Of a DNA stretch of 5,579 bases, positions 1 through 4,352 are shown in pieces. A program made the position numbers and the translations under genes. The first letter of the stretch is position 1; each line of letters begins with the position of its first letter. The stretch comes from Spirochaetales bacterium (GTDB lineage: Bacteria; Spirochaetota; Spirochaetia; JABEVK01). The notes beneath the pieces are model-generated. The model did no database searches, had not been told where the DNA came from, and saw only the letters and a program-made list of their open reading frames with translations. The stretch lies in assembly GCA_013043995.1 (NCBI GenBank), contig JABEVL010000259.1, forward strand, positions 1-5,579, given 5' to 3'.

Positions 1-832
1 CTGCACGACAATTCCTTCCGAGATGCTCGAAATCGAGCTTTTTGGCTCGGACAAGAACCCCGCCAAGGGCCTGAAGACGGCCAAAAACGGGTTTTTGGAT
101 TCAGCGAACGGCGGCACGCTCCTGCTGGAGGACATTCAGGAACTCCCCAAACCTCTTCAGAGCAAATTCCTCAAGTTCCTTCAGTACGGAACCTACTATC
201 CGGCAGGGTCGACCGTCGAAAAATCAGCCGACGTCCGGGTCTTTCTGACGAGCAGCACCTCGCTCATCGCTGAAATGGAAAGGGGCGACTTCCGAAAGGA
301 GCTCTACTTCAAGATCGCGAACCTCCAGATCAAGGTTCCGCCGTTGAGGGAACGCCGCGAAGACATTCTGGCTATCCTTGAGGTACTTTCCCAAAGGAAG
401 AAGATCGCCCTGCCCCCGTTGGACCGCAAGGAAGCCGAACTGCTGACGCGCTACGCCTACCCGGGTAACATCCGCGAGCTGGAAGGCATCCTCGAAAAGA
501 TGAATTTAGTGGCACGCTCATCCAAAAACGGTGAAATGACCGCCGTGGATATTGAAAACATCCTGAAAGAAAATGCCAAGATGTACGCACTGGCCCAAGG
601 CGACAAGGCCGTTGTCCGCACCATTCAGTTGCCCAGCGGGCAGGAACCGTTCGACTTAAGGGCTTTTGTCGACGAACTTGAAAAGGAAATCATCATTTCG
701 ACCCTGAGGTACAACGACCACAACATTTCGGCGACGTCGCGCACGCTCCAGATCAGCAGGCAGGGACTCAAAAACAAAATCAAGCGTTTTGAAATCCCCG
801 TCAACGTAGAGGACGACGACTCAGCGGACTAA
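1..832 (+). CDS. GAFTGA-less AAA+ regulator of the sigma-54 enhancer-binding-protein family, 5' end outside window
   Basis: The reading frame is open from base 2, before the ATG at 23, and its first residues (CTTIPSEMLEIELFG) match the conserved NCAA-P-LLE-ELFG stretch of bacterial enhancer-binding proteins. The gene therefore starts upstream, and Walker A and any receiver or sensor domain are not visible. Counting from the Met at 23: Walker B region GGTLLLED at 30-37, arginine-finger region DFRKELYFK at 89-97, LRERRED at 108-114, sensor II YPGNIRELE at 146-154, and a Fis-type helix-turn-helix at about 218-258 (LEKEIIISTLRYNDHN...SRQGLKNKIKRFEI). Expected role: DNA-binding transcriptional regulator in the cytoplasm. 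Oddities: the GAFTGA loop reads NPAKGL without any length change, Walker B has ED instead of DE, sensor I lacks its Asn, and the second finger Arg is Lys. Loss of GAFTGA is known in family members that do not act on sigma-54 (for example TyrR), so a sigma-54-independent role is inferred. Family assignment is firm; function is not. Confidence 0.92.
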   Translation, partial: CTTIPSEMLEIELFGSDKNPAKGLKTAKNGFLDSANGGTLLLEDIQELPKPLQSKFLKFLQYGTYYPAGSTVEKSADVRVFLTSSTSLIAEMERGDFRKELYFKIANLQIKVPPLRERREDILAILEVLSQRKKIALPPLDRKEAELLTRYAYPGNIRELEGILEKMNLVARSSKNGEMTAVDIENILKENAKMYALAQGDKAVVRTIQLPSGQEPFDLRAFVDELEKEIIISTLRYNDHNISATSRTLQISRQGLKNKIKRFEIPVNVEDDDSAD

Positions 833-1447
833 TTTCTGGGCGGTTTGCGAAACTCCCTGAAAGACCGTCTGGCTCCATTGGGCCACGAGGCTCTGAATCT
901 TATCCCAGGAGACGCCGTTGGCTTGCATCATCCTGGTCAGCGAGGCCAAGACCTCCGTCTTTTTATCCGCCGCCTGCGTGGCGATGGTTTGAAACGCCTC
1001 TTTTAACACGGCGTCGGCCTGCCCCTGGTTGATCCGGTCGTTGACCGTTTTCAGGTAATCGCGCGCCGACTGGCCTGTGGAGTCCCAACCGTCCTTCATC
1101 GTAGCTAAAATCTGGTTGAGTTCGGACTGCGTGATCTTGCCGTCAAGTCCCGCCGCCCAGATCTGCAGGGCGCCCCAGGCCTTCAAGAACGTCTCGGAAG
1201 GGGCGACCGGAGTGTTGCCCTGCGCCGGATTTCCTGAGGCAGGCACAGCTGCGGCGGGGCTGGCTGCTGAACCGGCCCCCAAGGACTGCCCAACGGGTCT
1301 TGCCCCGCCGGATACTGCCGCAAAGAGAGGAACACCGATCCCGCGGGCCTGCTCGCTGTGGGCCTGAAAGGTCACAAATGCAACCGAAGAGATGATCAGA
1401 ATGTTCAAAATCAGCTCAAGAAACCAATTACCCGACTTGTCCGCCAT
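821..1447 (-). CDS. Membrane-anchored protein with a possible TerB/DjlA-like helical domain
   Basis: With the ATG at 1447 the protein has 208 residues and begins MADKSGNWF, followed by one hydrophobic segment at about residues 9-28 (LELILNILIISSVAFVTFQA), which looks like an uncleaved N-terminal anchor. A low-complexity Ala/Gly/Pro linker follows (about 35-85), then a helical C-terminal half. That half contains LDGKITQSELNQIL and, about 75 residues later, MMQANGVSWDKIQSL. This repeated 'DG-hydrophobic-S/T-x-x-E' spacing resembles the two halves of TerB-type domains, and DjlA also combines a membrane anchor with such a domain. The similarity is judged by eye. The frame extends to a TTG at 1495 (224 residues), only 8 nt after the Nudix stop; neither start has a clear Shine-Dalgarno, and the ATG is preferred because the anchor then starts normally. 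The gene is probably co-transcribed with the Nudix gene. Its 3' end overlaps the convergent regulator by 12 bp. Function unknown. Confidence 0.72.
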   Translation of the reverse strand: MADKSGNWFLELILNILIISSVAFVTFQAHSEQARGIGVPLFAAVSGGARPVGQSLGAGSAASPAAAVPASGNPAQGNTPVAPSETFLKAWGALQIWAAGLDGKITQSELNQILATMKDGWDSTGQSARDYLKTVNDRINQGQADAVLKEAFQTIATQAADKKTEVLASLTRMMQANGVSWDKIQSLVAQWSQTVFQGVSQTAQKLVR

Positions 1448-1503
1448 ATTCAATTTATCGGTGCTTATGGCCCAAACTTTTACCCGATCCGACAAACTTT
1501 AGC

Positions 1504-2052
1504 TTAATTGACGGGCGGCAACCCCAAAAACGAGAACATCTGGGTATATTCGCGGGGCCGGCCGACCAGGGTCGGATCGTCGCCCTCAACACGAAGCTGA
1601 AAAGCCCTCAGGTCCTGCCAGGCCACTTCCACGACCTCGCCGGGCTGCAGCACGAGTTCAGACAAATTGACATCGCGGCGGCACAAAAAATTATGGTGGA
1701 TTTCGCGGTCCAAAAAACCGGTTTCAGGCTGAAGGTACTCGCGCCGGACGCTGAAGACCATCACGAGTTCCGAGGGGCTCAGCACCAGACCCAGTTCTTC
1801 GTGGGTTTCGCGAAGTGCCGCCTCAAGGACACTCTGCCCCGCTGAGACGTGTCCGGCCACGGAGATATCCCATTTCCCGGGGTCGGTTTGCTTAGACGGG
1901 TCACGGCGCTGCAGCAAAAGCCTGTTTTGGGAATCCAGGATCCAGACCTGGGCGCTTTTGTGCCAGAGTCCCTGGGCGTGGACCCGGGAACGTGTTTCTG
2001 TCACCCCGAGAAGGTTGCCGTTTTCGTCACAAAGGTCAAAGAGTTCTTCCAT
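1504..2052 (-). CDS. Nudix hydrolase, IDI/YfcD-like
   Basis: This 182-residue protein has the Nudix fold signature at residues 67-89 (GHVSAGQSVLEAAL then RETHEELGL), preceded by LLLQRRDPSKQTDPGKW, which is typical of the subgroup related to isopentenyl-diphosphate isomerase and E. coli YfcD. Such enzymes hydrolyse a nucleoside diphosphate linked to another moiety using Mg2+ held by the REXXEE glutamates, which are intact here (R81, E82, E85, E86). The first Glu of the Nudix box is Gln (Q73, codon CAG at 1836-1834). The active-site Cys of true isomerases (SVCGH) is Ala here (SVAGH), so isomerase activity is unlikely. The substrate cannot be told from sequence. The ATG start at 2052 lies 6 nt behind a -10-like hexamer with no Shine-Dalgarno. 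The gene is divergent from the methyltransferase and is followed by the TerB-like gene. Confidence 0.93.
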   Translation of the reverse strand: MEELFDLCDENGNLLGVTETRSRVHAQGLWHKSAQVWILDSQNRLLLQRRDPSKQTDPGKWDISVAGHVSAGQSVLEAALRETHEELGLVLSPSELVMVFSVRREYLQPETGFLDREIHHNFLCRRDVNLSELVLQPGEVVEVAWQDLRAFQLRVEGDDPTLVGRPREYTQMFSFLGLPPVN

Positions 2053-2058
2053 CGCTGA

Positions 2059-2087
2059 ATCTTATCCATCTTGAGGACTTTGGGCAA
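2059..2087 (-). promoter_or_regulatory. Putative sigma-70-type promoter of the Nudix gene, leaderless geometry
   Basis: On the minus strand TTGCCC (2087-2082, 4/6 to TTGACA) is followed by a 17 bp spacer and TAAGAT (2064-2059, 4/6 to TATAAT). Six bases (TCAGCG) separate the -10 from the ATG at 2052, so the transcript would be expected to start at or next to the start codon. No Shine-Dalgarno is present in that interval. Predicted from pattern only. Confidence 0.5.
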
Positions 2088-2129
2088 AGAAGACCGCGAG
2101 GAAGCTGTAGTTTTTCGGCAAAAAAAAGC

Positions 2130-2135
2130 TAGAAT
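2130..2135 (+). promoter_or_regulatory. Putative -10 element of the methyltransferase gene, leaderless geometry
   Basis: TAGAAT (5/6 to TATAAT) is followed by six bases (CTGGTC) and the ATG at 2142. No Shine-Dalgarno occurs upstream of the ATG; the preceding sequence is an eight-base A tract (2120-2127) and AGC. No good -35 lies at 16-18 bp spacing (GTAGTT at 17). The -10/start-codon spacing is the one described for leaderless genes in other bacteria such as Deinococcus. Confidence 0.45.
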
Positions 2136-2141
2136 CTGGTC

Positions 2142-2798
2142 ATGACGACGTTTGACCCCGAAGCAGGCTACGATCTTTACGCCTCCAGCTACAAAAATGA
2201 CCATGCCCATCTCGATTCTTTTGACTGGGAGCTTGCACGAGCCTGGATTCAGGAAGCCCTTCTCAGGGCGGATGGCCCCCTGGCGTTCCTGGATGCGGGT
2301 TGCGGGGACGGGAGGACCCTTGCGCGCTGCTGGAAATGGTCCCAGAAGCAGGACTTCGCGGCAAACCTGCACTTTTTCGGCGTCGACGTCAGCAACGTCA
2401 TGTTGCGCCTGGCGGCGAAACGGCTCCCTCAGGCCCAGTTTGCCCGTGTCGACCTGGGCGACCCGGCGGCGTGCCGCCGCTGGGCAGGGGGCCACCGACC
2501 CGCTGACCTGATCACGGCCTTTTTCGTCTTGGTTCATTTTCCCCAAATCAAGGCATTTTTTGACGCGGTCAACGAACTTTCAGCGGCCAAAGCGCGGCTG
2601 ATCATGAACACCATTCCCCAAAAATCGCCGCCTGAGCTCAACGTTCATGGGCACCGCTTTCAAATCCGGGCCTGGCACCACGAAGCCCAGGACGTCGTGG
2701 CAACCGGAGAAGCCCAAGGATGGAGACTTGTGCGGAGTCAGGAAATCCACGAAGGGAACCAACTGGTTTCGACGCTCCTGTGGTGGGAGAAAATCTAG
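2142..2798 (+). CDS. Class I SAM-dependent methyltransferase
   Basis: The protein has 218 residues. Motif I is FLDAGCGDGRTL at 49-60, the glycine-rich loop that binds S-adenosylmethionine. FFGVDVSNVML at 78-88 is the second strand, with the acidic residue D82 that contacts the ribose of SAM. RVDLGD (102-107) and ADLITAFFVLVHF (about 120-133) follow as the motif III/IV region. The N-terminal GYDLYASSYKND resembles the 'YD..A..Y' entry helix of small-molecule methyltransferases of the BioC/UbiE-like superfamily. There is no membrane segment or extra domain; the enzyme is probably cytosolic and acts on a small molecule, but the acceptor cannot be identified. Start: ATG at 2142, 6 nt after a -10-like TAGAAT and without Shine-Dalgarno. 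Its TAG stop overlaps the stop of the convergent DUF2127 gene in a shared CTAG. The long minus-strand frame opposite this gene shows no domain and was ignored. Confidence 0.92.
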   Translation: MTTFDPEAGYDLYASSYKNDHAHLDSFDWELARAWIQEALLRADGPLAFLDAGCGDGRTLARCWKWSQKQDFAANLHFFGVDVSNVMLRLAAKRLPQAQFARVDLGDPAACRRWAGGHRPADLITAFFVLVHFPQIKAFFDAVNELSAAKARLIMNTIPQKSPPELNVHGHRFQIRAWHHEAQDVVATGEAQGWRLVRSQEIHEGNQLVSTLLWWEKI

Positions 2799-3325
2799 GT
2801 TGAAACTTTGGCGGCGTTTTTTTTGCGCAACCGGAGGGCATGATGCCACTCGTTGATCGTCAGGACGATCAAAAAAAGGTCCAGCACGTTGAGAATCATG
2901 TACATCAGACCCTGGCGGTGGAGATATTCCCAGGTTTGAAAACCCATGAACCCCAAAAACACCGCGATACTCAACGGGTAGGCCCACATCCATCCTTTGA
3001 CCAAGCACAAAACAACCAGAGCCTTGACCACGGCGTGACTTAAAAAATACCAAGCCGCAAAAAGCACGCTGCCAGGGGTCAACGACAGGCTCCACTTTTC
3101 AAGCCGCTCAAACCAGGGACCTTCGGGAATGACCTTTAGGATCGGTTTGACAAGGATTTCGGCAATCGAGCGGAGCGTCGGTAAGGGAAGCAGAAGCAGG
3201 ACCAGCCCCGACACCAGCTCCAGAAAGGCGTTGAACCCTTTAAGCAAAAGACCGCCCAGAAAAATGAGGTGAAAAAAATGAAAACTCTTCGACTCAGAGG
3301 GGTCACGGGCAAAAGAAAAATGCAT
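2795..3325 (-). CDS. DUF2127 family integral membrane protein
   Basis: With the ATG at 3325 the protein has 176 residues. It contains four hydrophobic segments, at about residues 18-46, 86-109, 112-130 and 139-157, and ends in a basic tail (LRLRKKNAAK), which suggests a cytoplasmic C-terminus. The stretches FLGGLLLKGFNAFLELVSGL and KGWMWAYPLSIAVF match what I recall of the DUF2127 family (GLLLKG...ELL.G and G..WAYP..I). No biochemical function is established for that family. The frame continues upstream to a GTG at 3343, preceded at 5 nt by GGGGTGA (a possible Shine-Dalgarno), and to a TTG at 3361. The ATG gives the usual short N-terminus, but the GTG is a real alternative. The gene is separated from the upstream beta-helix gene by about 200 bp containing repeats. 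Its TAG stop shares CTAG with the convergent methyltransferase. Confidence 0.82.
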   Translation of the reverse strand: MHFSFARDPSESKSFHFFHLIFLGGLLLKGFNAFLELVSGLVLLLLPLPTLRSIAEILVKPILKVIPEGPWFERLEKWSLSLTPGSVLFAAWYFLSHAVVKALVVLCLVKGWMWAYPLSIAVFLGFMGFQTWEYLHRQGLMYMILNVLDLFLIVLTINEWHHALRLRKKNAAKVST

Positions 3326-3371
3326 GAACGACAGGATAGCCACAAAGCTCACCCCTGCCAAGGGTCAAAAC

Positions 3372-3390
3372 GCGCGAACCACCGATCGAC
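3372..3390. repeat. 19 bp direct repeat, copy 1
   Basis: GCGCGAACCACCGATCGAC occurs here and again, identically, at 3492-3510, exactly 120 bp away. After the match both copies continue into similar GC-rich sequence (CCGCCCGCG against GCGCCGCG, one mismatch and one gap), so the repeat unit is about 27-28 bp. This copy can only pair weakly around the loop (ACGCG 3370-3374 with CGCGT 3396-3400). Confidence 0.85.
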
Positions 3391-3466
3391 CCGCCCGCGT
3401 TCCCTTTCAGACTGCGCGACGGAGATCGTTGCGGCGCTAGTGAGGGGTGAGCCCAAGTCCCCGCAG

Positions 3467-3481
3467 CAGGCTGGAAGCCTG
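3467..3481. other. Small hairpin in the repeat-bearing spacer
   Basis: CAGGCT (3467-3472), loop GGA, AGCCTG (3476-3481): a 6 bp perfect stem with a three-base loop between the two 19 bp repeats. Together with the flanking repeats it hints at a folded element, but such a short stem can arise by chance. Confidence 0.35.
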
Positions 3482-3489
3482 TGAGGAGA

Positions 3490-3516
3490 CGGCGCGAACC
3501 ACCGATCGACGCGCCG
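3490..3516 (-). other. Hairpin-forming inverted repeat downstream of the beta-helix gene
   Basis: CGGCGCG (3490-3496) and CGCGCCG (3510-3516) form a perfect 7 bp GC-only stem around a 13-base loop. In the minus-strand transcript it lies about 10 nt after the stop at 3527. No U tract follows, so it is not a standard intrinsic terminator. It could stabilise the 3' end, act as a REP-like element, or belong to an unrecognised structured RNA. Confidence 0.55.
3492..3510. repeat. 19 bp direct repeat, copy 2
   Basis: This is the identical second copy of the 19 bp unit, located 17 bp downstream (in gene sense) of the stop codon of the beta-helix transferase gene. It forms the loop and one arm of the hairpin at 3490-3516. 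Confidence 0.85.
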
Positions 3517-3526
3517 CGACGAGATC

Positions 3527-4195
3527 CTAGCGCAGATGGTCCCACTCGTGGGGTCCCTTCACGATCTTATCCTGAGGCACCAATCCCCTCAAATTCACCA
3601 GGGGGTAGATGACGGAGTTGCGGCCGACGATGGTGCCGGGGTTGAGGACGGCTTGACTGCCGATGTCGACAAAATCGCCGACGAGGGCTCCAAATTTTTT
3701 GAGGCCTGTCGAGGTGGCGCCTTCTTCGGGGTGGAGGATGATTTCAGTTTTGGTGTACTTGAGGTTGGAAAGGATAACACCGGCGCCGAGGTGAACCATG
3801 TAGCCCAGAACAGAATCGCCGATGTAATTGAAGTGCGCGGCTTGGACACCGTCAAACAGGATGGAATTCTTGATTTCGGTGGAATTTCCCAAAACGCAGT
3901 TGTTTCCGGCGAGAACGTACTCCCGCAGGTAGCACCCAGGACGGAGTTCACAGTCGTGACCGACGATCGCCGGGCCCCTCAGGGCTGCCAGGGGGTCGAT
4001 TTTCGTTCCTTTTCCCACCCACACGTTTTCCGAGACTTGCTCAAAGTCCTTGCCAAGCTTGGGGCCTTGTTCCAGGATAAAATCCTTCAAGAGAGGCAGG
4101 ACCTCCCAGCCAAAGGCTGTCCGATCAAAAAGCCCCGTAGCGATCGTTCTTTCAAGGTTAAACATCCGGGTATGGACAAAGTCAGTCTTGCGCAC
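3527..4195 (-). CDS. Left-handed beta-helix (hexapeptide-repeat) transferase, GlmU C-terminus-like
   Basis: The 222-residue protein has a short helical N-terminus (LFDRTAFGWEVLPLLKDFIL, about 22-41) followed by hexapeptide repeats from about residue 58 to 205 (VWVGKGTKIDP, AIVGHDCELRPG, VLGNSTEIKNSI, VLNPGTIVGRNSVIYP). VQAAHFNYIGDSVLG (117-131) matches the GlmU acetyltransferase region around its catalytic His (GHLTYLGD in E. coli), with H121 and Y124 as candidate catalytic and substrate-contact residues; LGAGVILSN follows at 136-144. It resembles stand-alone proteins often annotated as UDP-N-acetylglucosamine pyrophosphorylase although they lack the nucleotidyltransferase domain, so an acyl- or acetyltransferase role on a sugar nucleotide is more likely. 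The GTG start at 4195 is favoured because AGGAGG ends 4 nt before it; an internal ATG at 4165 lacks this. A TATAAT lies about 50 bp upstream. Confidence 0.9.
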   Translation of the reverse strand: MRKTDFVHTRMFNLERTIATGLFDRTAFGWEVLPLLKDFILEQGPKLGKDFEQVSENVWVGKGTKIDPLAALRGPAIVGHDCELRPGCYLREYVLAGNNCVLGNSTEIKNSILFDGVQAAHFNYIGDSVLGYMVHLGAGVILSNLKYTKTEIILHPEEGATSTGLKKFGALVGDFVDIGSQAVLNPGTIVGRNSVIYPLVNLRGLVPQDKIVKGPHEWDHLR

Positions 4196-4199
4196 TGTG

Positions 4200-4205
4200 C
4201 CTCCT
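4200..4205 (-). promoter_or_regulatory. Shine-Dalgarno fixing the GTG start of the beta-helix gene
   Basis: AGGAGG on the minus strand, within GGTGAGGAGG, is followed by CACA and then GTG at 4195. The near-perfect complement to the 16S rRNA 3' end supports GTG rather than the ATG 30 bp further in. Confidence 0.8.
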
Positions 4206-4245
4206 CACCGCCGGGGATTTTGTGAACCCAACCGACGATTCCCTA

Positions 4246-4251
4246 ATTATA
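4246..4251 (-). promoter_or_regulatory. Consensus -10 of the beta-helix transferase gene
   Basis: A perfect TATAAT on the minus strand lies in an AT-rich spacer. The start point would fall near 4239, giving a leader of about 44 nt that carries the strong Shine-Dalgarno. At 17 bp spacing the -35 position reads TCTGGT, a poor match, so an activator or another sigma factor may be involved. TCGGTT occurs on both sides of the -10, but too little is conserved to call an operator. Confidence 0.55.
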
Positions 4252-4314
4252 ACCGATAACGTCAGATTACCAGAGTAAAATTTGATTCGAACAGCAAAAT
4301 AATTAAAATTCATG

Positions 4315-4352
4315 CCTGGAAGGGCTAAAAGTCCCCCTGGAGGGGCTTAAAG
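4315..4352. repeat. Tandem imperfect 17 bp repeats overlapping the ilvE stop
   Basis: CCTGGAAGGGCTAAAAG (4315-4331) and CCTGGAGGGGCTTAAAG (4336-4352) agree at 15 of 17 positions and are offset by 21 bp. The second copy contains the ilvE stop codon (TTA on the plus strand at 4347-4349). Both contain self-complementary arms. Confidence 0.7.
4327..4350 (-). terminator. Probable weak intrinsic terminator after ilvE
   Basis: In the minus-strand transcript the sequence directly after the stop reads AAGCCCC, loop TCCA(G), GGGG, a bulged A, then CTTTT. The stem is about 7 bp with a bulge and the U tract is only four bases. The second imperfect copy and an AT-rich stretch (4285-4310) follow and may help. 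Position at the end of the ilvE gene supports the call; the short U tract weakens it. Confidence 0.45.

Noticed and set aside
1120..1160. Canonical EF-hand in the TerB-like protein (DGKITQSEL)
   Set aside because: Loop positions 1 and 3 are Ala and Gly, so calcium ligands are missing. The motif is better explained by the TerB-like pattern.
2001..2546. Open frame of 181 codons on the minus strand running from the methyltransferase into the Nudix gene
   Set aside because: It overlaps two well-supported genes and the divergent promoter region, is rich in Arg and Pro as antisense frames are, and shows no motif.
2798..2832. GGTTG...CAACC inverted repeat with a T8 tract as a terminator for the methyltransferase
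   Set aside because: The arms are 25 bases apart and the T tract lies inside the loop, not after the stem. The sequence is part of the DUF2127 coding region (Lys-Lys-Asn-Ala-Ala-Lys).
3362..3526. Known structured RNA (RNase P, SRP, tmRNA) or tRNA in the spacer
   Set aside because: None of the conserved cores of these RNAs, and no cloverleaf or T-arm GGTTCRA followed by an acceptor stem, could be found. GGTTCGCGC on the minus strand resembles a T-arm only superficially.
3303..3545. 80-codon minus-strand frame across the repeat-bearing spacer, with a repeated SIGGSR peptide
   Set aside because: The peptide repeat is just the 19 bp DNA repeat read in one frame, because 120 bp is divisible by three. 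There is no start signal and the frame overlaps both flanking genes.
3536..4225. Open frame of 229 codons on the plus strand opposite the beta-helix gene
   Set aside because: The minus-strand protein has clear hexapeptide repeats and a strong Shine-Dalgarno, while this frame has neither a domain nor a start signal.
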